Shown one piece after another: positions 21,481 through 33,777 of a stretch of DNA of 64,000 nucleotides (position 1 is its first letter; the number at the start of each line of letters is the position of its first letter). The stretch comes from Thuidium tamariscinum (taxonomy: Eukaryota; Streptophyta; Bryopsida; Hypnales; Thuidiaceae): positions 18,042,001 through 18,106,000 of the forward strand of contig OX344753.2 in the NCBI GenBank assembly GCA_947034885.2, written 5' to 3'. A model generated the notes under the pieces. That model worked only from the letters and a program-made list of their open reading frames with translations. It was not told the origin of the DNA and made no database searches. Both the position numbers and the translations under genes were made by a program.

Positions 21481-24400
21481 TAAGCCATGCAAGGTAGAAT
21501 AGTCTACTATCATTCAAATTTGTAATCTGGGTATCTTGCACTATGTTGATTGTTATGTACTCCGTATATTTTTCAGATAATAATAAGGTGAATTGAATGA
21601 AATGCAAGTGGAATCATGTTAATTTGATAAAAATTGGAATTGATATGAATTTTCAAACCAAATATATAAAACTTTTAGTAGGTGGGGTCTTGACTAACTT
21701 AAAGAGGCTTTGATTTCAATGACCTACCACCCTTTTACCATTTGATGAATGTCTTAAAAGTACAAGTTGAACATCCTAAAAGCAACTCTTCTAAAGATTG
21801 AAATAAACATTGTTTTAACAAGCATTTATTTGCAAATACGTCTACCTAACCAACATTTATAGAACCACATGTTTATCAACCTTAAGACAATTATGAATAA
21901 TTGTGAAGTTGAAGTAATTTTCTTACTCTAGCACTCAATTACTTGCCTAAATTACGTGACTTATAAACTCTATAGGAATGGGTAGGAGCCTCATGTTGAT
22001 GGGAGGAGGCTATAGATGATGGAATTGGATCAATGATGGCATTGGGCTTATTGACTTTATTGTTGGAATGGAAATTCAACAAATAACATTTTTCTTTAGC
22101 AAGTCATTTTAATATGTAAATCTTATCATGTTCAAATACAACATTGTCCAAGTAGAATATGTAGGCATTTGGCAACTTCTCCACATACACATAGAAGGTG
22201 CAATAACAATTTAAATTAGAAGTGTCATTTATCATTGGACTACCAACTTAGGATAACTACCAATTTTTATAAATGTTGTATATGTCAATTCATACACCTT
22301 GTGTGTCAAATAAACAAATGAGCCATCTCAAACACCATGCTATAATCCAAATTGGGCTTTTCAAACCTTTAAAGATTAAGAAATCAAGACTTGTATATTT
22401 ACGCAAAGGATAAATTTCCATGCACCTAGAATTGGTCAAACCTTGCACATAATATCTTACTAAATTTGTAGTCCTATATGAAAGTGAACAATAGTTGAAA
22501 GAAGAATATTGAAATTGTTGGCCAACGAAATTTTAAAGAGAAACTTCTAAAAAGTAGGAAAGCAAAATTTTGAACTTTTAGACAATTATGATTTTTAACA
22601 TTGGACTTTAACTTTTGGATTGCTTCTAGTTTGACAACAAGGATAATTAATCCTAAATTCTAGCTTCAATCCACTCACACAGAAGTGAAAGCATCAATCA
22701 CTTCAACAAGGCAATTTAAAGTCTAGAAAATACAAAAGTTCTTTATTGATTTTGAGATAGTACAAAAGTTTGCTTTGAAAATGTGACATTTGAACTAAAA
22801 AACAACAGGAAAAATGTAACTATCTTGGTGATACAACATGTGTACAATCAAAGCATTAGAGCTAAGGGAACAATTTATAGTACATCTAAGAATACAACTT
22901 TTAAATTTTATAATTTAGTGATAATGTGTAAATAGTGCATACTAAAGTGTGTTGAGACCATCTTTCACTTGCATTTGAGATTCAACAAAAATGATATATA
23001 TTTAACCTTTAAAGGACCAAAGAATCCACTTTGGACTTTTAGAGATCTTAGGCAAGCTCTATTGACTTTATAATTCGGAATTTTTGCATGAATTTTGTAG
23101 CATGAATGCCACTCATCATAATCTACATATAAAGGTTTGTTTCTTGTCATTCCAACAATTATTGCAGAAGCTAGGGTGTTTTTTTCAAATTAAATGTCAA
23201 ACAAGCACTAAATTTTTTTTTTAAAGTAAAGGTTATTTTTTGAAATTGCATAGATTGATACCTACTCCCCAAATATTAAACCTTTCAAATCCAAATAATG
23301 AGGTAAAAGTTATGAAAAGCTTTAGTTTACAGGTAATGAAGGTAGAAAAAACATATAAAGTCATTATTTCCTCTCATTTAAAAAAAAATTCAAATTAAAA
23401 AAGATTCAAAGAATAAAAGTTGTTTATTAGATCATTTTTATCATTGTGATTAACAATTCTCAATTTTTTCCAAAAGTTATTAGTATATTAGTTTTATTTT
23501 TCATTGAAGAATACCTTCTACTTTACAATTTAAAAAAAATTGAATATGAAAGTTTTTAAGTGAAATTTTATGTATGTTTTCAATCCATTTAAAGAAAAAA
23601 CTTCACATTTTGAAAGAGGTAGAAAAGCCTACATTTTGAAGTTTAGGCACATTGAACTTGCAATTGCTGAAGATATTCATTCTAAAATTTTGGGACAATG
23701 TACTTGAGCAAGTTAACCAAGGTGTCTTACGATTGAAATTGTTAAAAAATTAATATTGACAAAGATTTTGACCTTGCTTTTGGGGTAAATATTTTGAAGC
23801 ACTTTTGGCACTATAAACACATTGTAAATGTGTAGGGGTTAATAATATCAAGTTGGCAAGTAATGTATGTTTAGTTGATAAGTTGATGGTTATGGGTGCC
23901 ATTAAGCTCCTAGTTTCAAAGCCGCCAAAAGTCTACTTGATATGAATGATAGAAAAATATGTTGGCTAGAGAAAACAAAAGATCTTCATTTGACAATCAA
24001 GCTTAAAGCATCTCCACCACAGCACACCATATTGCCTTATTAAGAGTGGTTTGGCATATCCAAGCTTCTTTTTGTCTCTCAATAATTAAAGATTTGTAAA
24101 GTTGTCAATATAGGCCTTAGCAAATATCAATTCCCACACTTTCAAGTTGTAGTGTGTGGAGCATTTGACTTACTCTACAATATGACAAAAAGGAAGCATT
24201 AGGACTTGTGTTTGATGGAGGAGTTGGCATCAAGGAGAAATCACACCAAAATATAAGCCACCTCCTCCCAAAAAAACAAGAGCAAATAGCTCTTGATTTA
24301 GAGAATTAACCCTAGAAAGACGTTGCAAACAATTAGTATTCAATGGATGACAAAGAGTCTTCCATTGTAGGATAGAAGTACAACTATTCGTCCTTGGTAT

Positions 24401-25397
24401 TAGGGATAGGAAAGGGAGATCTTCTACAATATTTTTACATCTAATGAGTATATTTGACTTAATTCAAAGTAAATGATGTTACACTATATGAAAATGTATG
24501 ATTTCTACGCCTTCCAATTCGTCCTTCAATGGTTAATTGTTATTCAAATGTTGTCCCAATAATTTAATGGGTGGTCATAATTCAAATTCAATTTTATGTT
24601 TTCTAGCTTGTTGGGGCCTACTTACTCCAAGACCCTGGTTCAACACTTGACACACTCTAAAGCTAGTCTAGAAGCTTATAACCCATTTCCAACCATTTAA
24701 AGAATTGAACATAGCTTCGAGCTAGGTTTGGTAGGGGGAAATTTTCCCATGTGGAAAAATAGATTTTAGATAGATTTGAATTTTTTTTTAAATTGCCCCA
24801 AAACAAAATTACTATAAAGTTTTTTCATTAAGATTATGCAAAATTTATTTTTGATGTATAGGTATGTCTAATTTTAACCATAGATTTGGCAAGAAATCTA
24901 AAGAAAATCAATGGTTCATAAATGCTTCACAATGAACTAGTTATTCCCACCTCCTATGTTCAGAAGTAGAACAATTTAGACTTCGGAAATGAGGGTTGAT
25001 TGGAAAGAGGTCAACTACCTTAGTAAGCCCCATGTTGCATGGACCAATGCAAATGCTTTACCCTTCTTCTCCTTTTGTTTCATATATACTAGTGTACATG
25101 ACTTGTATCGTTGCCACAATCAAAATCAAAGTAAAAATATTTTTTTAATCTTTCAATTCATAATTTTTTTGAAATTTGATAACTTTCTCAATATGAGTTG
25201 GAATGCCACAAAACCAAGCTTATACACCCCTCCTTGTTGAGGGCTTTCAGATGGTACAAAGAACACAACCGAGGGATGGATAGTCCAAAACATCTCAACG
25301 TTACAATAAAACAACCTATCTTAAGGTATAAATGGAGATTTACAATGGGGTAAGCAATTTGGTGTTTAAGTGAATGGCACCAATTCACGTTGGGAGG
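21481..25397. other. AT-rich gene desert
   Basis: Nearly 4 kb without a supported gene. A block at about 24300-24440 resembles 36920-37045 ('gatgacaaagagtcttc', 'gatagaagtacaactatt'), so old repeats are present, but I cannot define their ends. Confidence 0.45.
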
Positions 25398-25401
25398 CTA
25401 A

Positions 25402-25838
25402 GAACATCTGCAATCCTTTCGATAACAAACCTAGTATTGGCACTGTGTCGAGTACAGACGAAATTTCACTTAAATTTGGGCTCCAATGCAACCGTTACTG
25501 GGGCCTTCAATTCCACGACCTTGGTATATAACCATGCGAGATTGGTTAATATGCAATAAATAGAGGGCCCACGAGTTGGTCCTTTAGGAGATAATCATTA
25601 TTGTCAACACTTTTCAAGCATTGATATGTATACGAATCAATGTAACTTTCCCTTGTTTTCACAGAAAGCCCTTTTTAAATGGAGATTCTTTTCTTTATTT
25701 CTTTTTATAATACAAAAAAATCCATTTGGCGTTTGAATTTCCAGCTTTGTATTGGGTTATTTTGTTCAAAGAAAAAACCAGAATGGCCCTCCATTTGCCT
25801 TTACAAGGTTTATTTGTCGTTGTTGCATTGTAGATGCC
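25402..25838. mobile_element. MITE with CATCTRCAAT ends and CTAA duplication
   Basis: The left end GAACATCTGCAATCC and the right end, GGCATCTACAATGC on the opposite strand, are inverted repeats; a further block (ATAACAAACC / GACAAATAAACC) also pairs. CTAA flanks both sides (25398-25401 and 25839-25842), which includes a TAA typical of PIF/Harbinger-like insertions. About 437 bp, non-coding. Confidence 0.65.
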
Positions 25839-26034
25839 CTAACATTGGTTACTTTAAAAAGAATTTTATTTATTTATTTATATTTATTATACCATATATT
25901 ACAACTGCAACATCTCCAAAGTCCTGGCTACTTAATCCCTAAATGCCCAAGGCCTGTTTTGAGCTTCTTAGAATTTGCTCTAAATTGAACAAAAATCCAA
26001 TATTTTGATAAGCTGTTGAATCAATTTTTTAAAA

Positions 26035-26430
26035 ACTGTAACCGTACAAATTCAAATTAGACATGTTAGAGATGATATAGAAAAAGAAAACACAACAATA
26101 TCACTTATCGATTGAAAGATTATAATGTTTGATCATGAAGGTGTAAAAACTATGAAAATCTTTGAGCTCTCTTTTTGCATGTCAAATCTAAAAAGTTGGT
26201 CACCAAAAAAATATGAGGTTGAAGGGCCTAACAAGCATAACCCCAATCAATTTATGGCTTCTCAAAATCTAAGCTACAATTTTTTTAAATGAATTTTTAG
26301 TGTGATTTTTTCTCTAAGATCTAGTGTATTTGAGGCTCATTTCCAAGAGCCCTTAACACTACAAACTATGTCAAGATTGCAATGGGTACCCTTGCACTAG
26401 ATCTTGAATAGAAAAATCATAATCATTCAT
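26035..26430 (+). repeat. Interspersed repeat (copy 2 of kinase-intron repeat)
   Basis: Same direction and order of blocks as 15645-16090, including 'ctgtaaccgtacaa', 'acaatatcacttat', 'attataatgtttgatcatgaagg' (in part) and 'gtatttgaggctca'. No ends or coding sequence found. Confidence 0.65.
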
Positions 26431-26643
26431 TTTCAAAATCAGATTATTGATGCTAAAATTAGACTTCAAAAAGAATCTTCCAAAAATATAAACTACTAAA
26501 AATAGAAATTTGGTAAGGTTTTATTTAACTTCAAAGCACTTTTGAGGCAACTCCCATTCAAAAATCAATATGATTATAAGCCATAAGGCACTCGTTACAA
26601 TGCTAGGCATTGCAATCTCAAGGAGGGCCATGCTTTACACACT

Positions 26644-27254
26644 GGAACCCCCTCACACATGGGCTTCTCGTCGTGTGAGGGCCCTACCCCTCAGGCTTGG
26701 TAGTATTTTTTTTAGTAATTTAGCTTTTTCGAAGTACTGGCGATAATTTTCAGTGAACTTTCACTGAAGTGGCTACTTCTGTTCATTGTAGGAGAAACTA
26801 ATTTCACTAAACAAATGCACATTGGTGAATTTTGGCTATACATAGATTATGATGGTAAAGCAAAAGTAGCAAGATATCCATCTTTTGTAGTAGATGTAAA
26901 CTAGTGAAAATTGAAAAATGTGATCTAATGACTAAGATGTAGCCACTTTGTTTGGAATGTATGGCTAGAATGAGAGAAGTATAGGCAATTATAAACTTAT
27001 GCATATCGAATTTAGTGGCGATGTTATCTTTTGGCAAGAAGCTAAATGGCTAAAATACAGTTAGTAGAGAGTGAAATTAGGCGAAAAAATACAATCTCTA
27101 CTCCTTAAATTCCTATAGTAAAATCGAAGTATATGGATGGTGGATAAATTTTGGCGATTTTTAGCCAATAAAAAACACGCTGAGGCTCGGGCTCCCACCC
27201 TCGCCCTCAAGGCATGACCCTCACACGACGGGAAGCCCTTGTGTGAGGGCCTCC
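26644..27254. mobile_element. Element with long GC-rich terminal inverted repeats
   Basis: The ends carry CCCTCACACATGGGCTTC followed by TCGTCGTGTGAGGG (left, ~26649-26681) and the complementary block at ~27213-27249. Each terminal repeat itself contains CCCTCACAC and GTGTGAGGG, so each end is also a small hairpin. About 610 bp; the interior is AT-rich without a coding frame. Confidence 0.65.
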
Positions 27255-27522
27255 CACTATACAATAATTATCTATTTATCTCGTGTACATCCACATCCAC
27301 TTTCAAGACTACTAGTCAGTGCAACTGTGCACAATAATTTGCCTCCTGCCAAGGCTGAACCACCCTCAGGAGCTGCACTCACTAGTTGTACAGTTGTACT
27401 CTTTCCTCCTTCTTTTAATGGTCCCCTTCTTTTCAAAAAAACCCAACTAACTTAACTTATGTATAATGATTTCAGATTCATTGTACAATGTTGGACTCTT
27501 CAACTTCCAACTAAGTTACTAA

Positions 27523-27659
27523 GGTGGGAACACCCATTCCCGTCCATGTATCCATTCCCGTCCATATGTAGCAGGGGTGCACATTTTTCAAAGAAAAATG
27601 TGCACCCTTGCTACATATGGACGGGAATGGATACATGGATGGGAATGGGTGTTTTGCCC
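27523..27659. mobile_element. 137-bp near-perfect hairpin MITE
   Basis: Nearly the whole element is one palindrome: GGAACACCCATTCCCGTCC at the left and its complement GGGAATGGGTGTTTTGCCC at the right pair along ~65 bp, with a loop of a few bases near 27592. End motif GGGNNAAACACCCA is shared with the elements at 29721 and 38374. Such hairpins can be processed to small RNAs when transcribed; whether this one is transcribed is unknown. Confidence 0.8.
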
Positions 27660-27672
27660 TTAAACAAGCATT

Positions 27673-28220
27673 AAAGTAGAAGGCTCAGTAATCACCCATC
27701 TAAGGGCTGAAACTGAATTTTGAGAGGTGAAACATCTTGAAATATTTTTCAATATATATTCCTTAAAACACAAGTGGAATTGACATCTAACCCAAGTTGT
27801 TTCATATTTTTTGGAGCTTTGTGGAATTACGGCAAAGGCACCCAATGGTGCACCTGCATCCAATGCCGTCCATTTCTAAGTCAACCAGTCATTCTAAAAC
27901 AGAAATGTAGTGGGATTGTAGATTGCTTATTGTTTTAGGTCAAAAGAAATAAGCCATGTACTGCCTACCTACATTTATAGCCTGAAATGATCGTGTGCTA
28001 TAGAAATGGACGACATTGGGTACAAGTGCGCCATTGGGTGCCTCTCCCTTAGTTATCAAATTTTGAAGTTGAAAGGACATAAGGTTCTAAAATGGTGCCC
28101 TTGCAAAAATACACATTGTCAGTACACTCCTACATGCTATGGAAAAGCAACATGTACAAATATTGTACATTTAAAGTAGGGCACCATTTTAGAACCTGCT
28201 TCATTCAAGGGCCTTTTACT
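27673..28220. mobile_element. MITE with AAGGTAGAAGGCTC ends (copy c), split by another MITE
   Basis: Left end AAAGTAGAAGGCTC and right end GGGCCTTTTACTTT. It corresponds to the ~325-bp copy at 58340-58667, except that a 219-bp element has inserted after 'tttgtggaatta'. Confidence 0.8.
27830..28048. mobile_element. Short MITE with CACCCAATGG ends (copy 2), nested
   Basis: Ends CGGCAAAGGCACCCAATGG and CCATTGGGTGCCTCTCCC. It is flanked by TTA on both sides (27827-27829 and 28049-28051). The uninterrupted site 'gtggaattagttat' survives at ~58490 and proves that TTA is the duplicated target. Interior matches 3985-4201. Confidence 0.88.
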
Positions 28221-29515
28221 TTAGAGGAGATTTGAGGTAATAGAGGGTTGTTTCAAGCTTGTTTCCCTTATTGCTCTCAAAGTAGTGAGGGAGTGGCCAT
28301 CTGTTGTTGGTGTCATTAATACTAAAAAAACTATTTATGAAGTTCAATTTTTTTTTAGAAAAGTTGATTTTTTTAAATAATTTTTTTAATTTTCTAAAAT
28401 ATCTAATGTGGCCATCTTTTGACCATATGTTGATTTGGTGCTATTGTCAAGATTCCCCATTGTACAAGAACTCATAGTTTTGTTTAGAGTTGAATCTCAT
28501 CTAATGCAATTACAACATAGGAATGATTTCTTTTTCCTTATATTTCATTTTTGCATCAAGATGAGCAATTCAATCACTATCATTTGAAAAAACAAACTAA
28601 AAACAAATATCAAAGTTGAACAAAGAATAATCAAATCAAGGCTCATTTTTTTGGACTAATGTCTCCCTTGCTAGCCTTTCTATACTTTAGAAGGCATCTG
28701 AGGGCATTAGAAGAGTGCGAGTTATCTTGACTTCCCAAATTGTGGAAACTCACCACATCAACTATTTAATGTGGTCAAGAAATTGGTATATTAGAAAATT
28801 AGAATTTTTTTAATTAAAAAATTATTTTTAGGTTTCTAAATACTTTTTGAGTTTTTTGAAGGAAAAAAATTCAAAAATTCAAGCATTAAAGTAAACTTGC
28901 TTATGATGATCCAACGGCCTATAAAAGGCTCCTAGGCCTAATTAACAACTCATTAGAGTTCTCTATCTACACACAACAAGCTTTTTCTAAAAATTAGGTT
29001 TAGGACTATATTAGGTTGATTTGTGGCCTTATTCACTATGTAGGAAGATGGTTATGGAATTATTAGTGACTACCACTTACATCTTTCTAGTGTAAATTCA
29101 CTCTGAAAAGTTCTTTCTTTATTCTTTCATATCATTGCCATATTAGGAAATCATGTAGCCATCTTAAAAGATGTCATGACAACTTTAGGTGATAAGATGA
29201 CTATTATGGGAACACTTTCTATTGATTTGGGGTAGTTTACAAACTCTTATCGGCCACTTGGGTTGCACAAAGTACAAAAATCATACTTTGTCATAAAAAT
29301 AAAATTCCAATTGTTCTCATCATCCTTCACTTTTGTCTTTCTATTGAAAAAAAAACTAAATTTTTTGTCAGTTGCAACAAGTCAAACCACTCATTCTACT
29401 TGTCATAGGTCAATTTATCTTATGAGTTGGTTCATAGTTCTTTAACAACATAGGAAATAGGTGGGAGATCAACCTTGAACAACCATCCCTTGTGGTCAGC
29501 CTCAAATCCTTTCTA
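28219..29515. mobile_element. Composite element with GGAGGGATTTGAGG-type ends
   Basis: Starts TTAGAGGAGATTTGAGG and ends CCTCAAATCCTTTCTAA, the inverse. The first ~100 bp match the copy at 61458. The length (~1.3 kb) is larger than other copies, and an inner segment near 28680 resembles 30964, so it is probably several insertions. No coding frame. Confidence 0.4.
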
Positions 29516-29720
29516 ATGTGAACTAGTTTTGGGAGGGACAAACCAACAATAGTTAGAAGTCTAACAGATTTGGAGAAATTTCGCAAGAGAAAAAGCCCTA
29601 AATCAAATAAGTTAATGTTTTTTGTTCAAAAAAATAATAGCTACAAAACTACTACAAGTGGAAGAAAGTTTCGGTTATTTGGACATCCAAAACCTCTCAA
29701 AAACATTCTACATACAATAT

Positions 29721-30100
29721 GGTGGAAGCACCCAAAATCATCCAAATAAGGAATTCAGCATAGTTGGAGGGAGATTTTTCTAAAATTGATATCTTTCTAG
29801 TATTAGTGAGTGAAAATCATGAATATTAAAAAAAGTAGAATTTTCGGACATTGTATGTAATTTTTATGTTTTTTTGAAGTAATGGCTTTCTAGACTACTG
29901 AAAGTATGCAATAGGTGCACCCAAAATTGACCCTTGCGAAAATCAACACTCAACCAATCAGATTTTATTGTATATCCTTCAATTGTGTCAGCAAATTACA
30001 ATCACACATATGGCAAATACACTAACTGCATTCTAGGAACATATTTAAGTGACTCTACAATCTATTGCAAGGGACATGAATGGGAATGGGTGTTTCTCCC
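29721..30100. mobile_element. ~380-bp MITE with GTGGAAGCACCCA / GGGTGTTTCTCCC ends (copy 1)
   Basis: Matches 38374-38754 end to end ('ccaaataaggaattcagc', 'tttctagtattag', 'caattgtgtcagcaaatta'). The ends belong to the same group as 27523-27659 and 3985-4201. Confidence 0.75.
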
Positions 30101-30533
30101 TTAACTTAGGAAGTTCCAAGTTTCATCATTGAAGCCATTGCCCAACTTGAAAAGAGATTCTCTATCTAAGACTATAATCTTCAAATCTAATTTAAAAAAA
30201 ATAGGAGTTCCATGGCTACATGTCAATCTCTATAATTATGCATCTATGGTGATTGTAAGTTAGTACTCTGTGTTTGGTGCCTGAATTCTTCTTGATTGAT
30301 GAATGAAATGATAACAAAAAAACCTATAGACTATTTTGATTATTTAAGTGTCATTAGGTTGCCAATAGTTGCTAGATAAAACTATCCACATTGCATGTAA
30401 ATTAGCAATTGATGATGGTTCCTATTTTCAATCCCTTTGGATTGAAGCCATTTTCTTTGGTCAAACCACTCAAAATTTTCATTTCAACTATATTCATTTA
30501 TGGAAAAAAAACATTTTTCAAAAACATAACTGT

Positions 30534-30720
30534 AAGGTCCGGAATGACCTTAAACTACCAGGTGATGGAGCAGAGGATCCTTGCATCAAGCAGGTTGCGG
30601 GTTCAATACTTGGTGGCACCAAGTTTGTTCTTGGCATAAAATCAGCCTCTATTCCTGATGGAACCCCTCGCAGTGTGTTTCCTCAACATGCTTGTGTCAA
30701 AAAAAACAAAAAAACAAAAT
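30534..30720 (+). repeat. SINE, tRNA-type, with target duplication
   Basis: About 187 bp ending in an A-rich tail (CAAAAAAAACAAAAAAACAA). It is flanked by the direct repeat ATAACTGT (30526-30533 and 30721-30728). A B-box-like motif GGGTTCAATACTT lies at ~30599, with an A-box-like TGATGGAGCAG ~35 bp before it, as in tRNA-derived plant SINEs. GC content is higher than the flanks. The family is not one I can name. Confidence 0.75.
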
Positions 30721-30963
30721 ATAACTGTTACATTTAGTAGCATTTAGTGGATGTATTTTCTGGAGGGTGTGGAATATTTGCCCCCCCAACAATGTTTCAT
30801 GAGTAACTATTGAAGTAAGTGGACATATGGAGGATGGAGAGGCTGTTGGGTGTGGAATATGCCACACCCTTCATTGTAGAAAGAAGGCAAAGCCACAACA
30901 TGCTACTAAATGTTATGAGCATAAGATCTTGTACTTAATTTGTTTGAGATCATGATTGAAATT

Positions 30964-31270
30964 AGGAGAGATTTGATGGCATTAGAAGATTGCAAGTTAT
31001 CTTGAGTTCCCAAACTATAGGAACATGGGACATTAGCAGTTTGACATGGTTGAGACACTACCACATCAAAAAATAATGATTTTTAAAATTTTAAGATTTT
31101 TTAAAATTTTAAAAATGAATTTTAGGTTTCTAAACATTGTTTACTAAAAAAAACTTGAAAAATTTGAAAATTCAACCATTTCAAGTTGATTTATTGTTTT
31201 AGGACAACACATGGAACAAATAGGGGAACAACCCTAAACACCTTCCCTTGCCCTCACATCTCTTCTAATG
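30964..31270. mobile_element. MITE with GGAGRGATTTGA-type ends
   Basis: Left end TTAGGAGAGATTTGATGG; right end CCCTCACATCTCTTCTAATG. About 307 bp. Related ends at 28219, 37318 and 61458. Confidence 0.55.
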
Positions 31271-32180
31271 GATATGAGCAATCAAAGTTATTTTTTGAAG
31301 AAGATGCTAAAATTGCTCAAAAAAAGATTTTGTATTCAGTATTCTCATTACTAGACAAAATAAAATGAATAAAACCTTCAAAAATAGATCAAAATGTATT
31401 CTTTTAGGAAAAAAAATTTTAATTTTAATTTTGTCTTTTTGTAGAAGCAAATTTTGCCTACCGAGTTGAGTTTGGGACTTTTTATGTTATAACTTTACTC
31501 TCAGGTACCAATTGAAATAAAAACTATATTTTCGCATAGACAATTAGTTTTTCTATCTTATGAGAAAGTTTCAAGAAGTTTTACCAAAAATTGAGGTCAT
31601 TGGAAGTTGTCCAAAATCCATCTTGTCCCGTGAGGGGACAATAGTCTTTCAAGAGTTAAATTTACTACTTTTTTGTGGAATCTTGTTGAAAGTCAAATGA
31701 GTATTTCGGATTTTCTTCTAAAAAATTTATGGGACAAAATAGGGATGAAATTATAAATTTTCAAAGTGTTGAAAGTGGGTCCATCAAACAAAAATCCATA
31801 GGCTCTTAGAAACAGAGCCATTACATTTTAGACAAAGAATCTATCTTTATTAGGTGGGTTGTAGTTGAATTCTTCAAAATCATTAAGAGCTGTAATTGGT
31901 CAAAAGATTTGGTAGGCCTACCACACTCTAATGTAGGAGTAGTAAATTATAATGTAGGATCTCTTTAGCCTTGAAGTATTCCAATGTCCAATTTTGGGAT
32001 GATGAATAGATTCAAAATGATGATGTATAGATAGAGAAGCAATTTTCTTTCTTATTATTGCATGGATGAAAGTCATAGTAATTTGTGCAGATACTTTAAG
32101 AAGTTGTTGTCAATTTGATTTGGTGTTATACTAGAATACATATTTTTCTAAAATTACAAATGTAGAAGCAATGGTGTTAG
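31271..32180. other. AT-rich DNA, nothing recognised
   Basis: No supported gene or element end. Confidence 0.4.
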
Positions 32181-32375
32181 TATGTGAGAATGAAGGAGTG
32201 AGCATGCAATCATTGATGGTGTTTATAATATTAACATCTATAATATAGGTATTTATAGCATATATGCACTATTATCACAAAAATTTACAATAATATAGAT
32301 ACTTATATCATAGGTGTACAGTCTTATAGACTCATAGGCTCACACTTTTAAGCTCATATAATAGCAACCTTCATT
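32181..32375. mobile_element. Foldback MITE family 'GTGAGC' (copy 2)
   Basis: Starts TAGTATGTGAGAATGAAGG and ends with GGCTCACACTTTTAAGCTC then ATATAATAGCA. It has the same stepped inner blocks ('tataatataggtatttata') as the other copies. About 195 bp. Confidence 0.6.
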
Positions 32376-33356
32376 ATAGATTTTGAAAATATAAAACTTC
32401 AAGAAAATCATTATATGAAAAGAATCTCATTTCAAATCCATTTTAAGAAATTTTACTCAAAAATGAAAATATTTAGCTTGTAAGTGAATTTAGAAGGAAA
32501 TTTAGAAATTTTCTATCAAAATGTATAGAAAATATTGGTGATAGCATTAATCAATCTAACCATACATATGGAATCTAAAACTCAAATTCTACAATTTTAA
32601 TTTGTATATCAGTTCCAAAATATTCATTTAAATAATGCATTGTGATAATTTTTCCTTGATCATCAATTTCAGACAATGATCTAGACATTTAAAGGTGTAA
32701 TCAAGCAAATTTCTTTGTCAACTATTATTGATTGTTAGAAAGCCCTCTTTCTTTATTGCAAATTTCTTTTTACAAATAAAGTTGAAAGATATCAAAGAAA
32801 GGTATACAATTATTATATGCAAAAATTATAAGAGGTCAAAGTTAGTTAGATTGATAAAATTCTAAAATTCTATCTTACTTTCAGTGTTTACAGCATGCAA
32901 AAAGTGTAGCAAGCATCTACTATTTTTCTCTATTTTTTCTATGTCTTGTTTTAGAAAACATGTTTAGAATTTACTAATACTACTTTATACTATTCACATC
33001 TCTATTAAATATGCCATTTCTTCCATAAATTTAGTTGCTTAAGTGAACTAGCCCTATGACAAAGAAAAGGTCTACTATCGACATCTAGAGAATGATCCAT
33101 TCTAGTCTAGTATACACTTGATGAATTTTTTTTTCAATAAATGAAATTTGGTTAAATAAATTAGGTTAAATTAGTGTCCACAATCTCTTCATTTCTCACA
33201 TTTGTCATGAAATGGAATTTTTTTAATATCAACAATGCCAACCAAGCAAACCATTTTTCTTATTATAGGTTATGTCACCTTCTTCTAGTGACAAATGTAA
33301 ACTTGAGACATGGTTATCTCCATTTGTTAATAAGACAAGTCAATGGTTCACTATAA

Positions 33357-33513
33357 GATAAACTACCCCAATACTTGATAAAAGGGAGCAAGCCCATTGT
33401 GAACAAAATTGTAATGCTAGTGGTGTACATTTCAAGACTTGAATGTACACCACCATCACAATTTTGCCAATACTAATATTGCTCCCATTTGGCCCAGGGT
33501 GAGGTAGTTTACC
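33357..33513. mobile_element. 157-bp hairpin MITE with TAAACTACC ends
   Basis: Ends GATAAACTACCCCA and TGAGGTAGTTTACC pair, and inner blocks GGGAGCAAG / TTGCTCCC and GTGGTGTACATT / AATGTACACCAC pair too. The fold is nearly complete. No related copy seen in the window. Confidence 0.65.
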
Positions 33514-33777
33514 TTCGTAGGTGTCAAAATTTTGGCTTATGTTTGACTCCACTAGTCCAATACTTTGCATAAACCAAATTCCGAGGAAATCAGCTTCATT
33601 AGAATTATCCTATGTAAATGTCAAATTTGACAAAAATTTAGTTACTTTAGAAGGATAAAAAATAGACACAAGCCATCTTGTAAGTGGTCTAAAGTGACAT
33701 GGACCCTTCAAAATTTGATGTGGAAATTCAATTTTAGCACTTAACTGCCAAATGAGACCTTTACATACAATAGTTCA

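Noticed and set aside
30369-30737. 122-codon plus-strand frame as a gene
   Set aside because: It runs through the SINE and its A-rich tail; the Lys-rich end is the tail.
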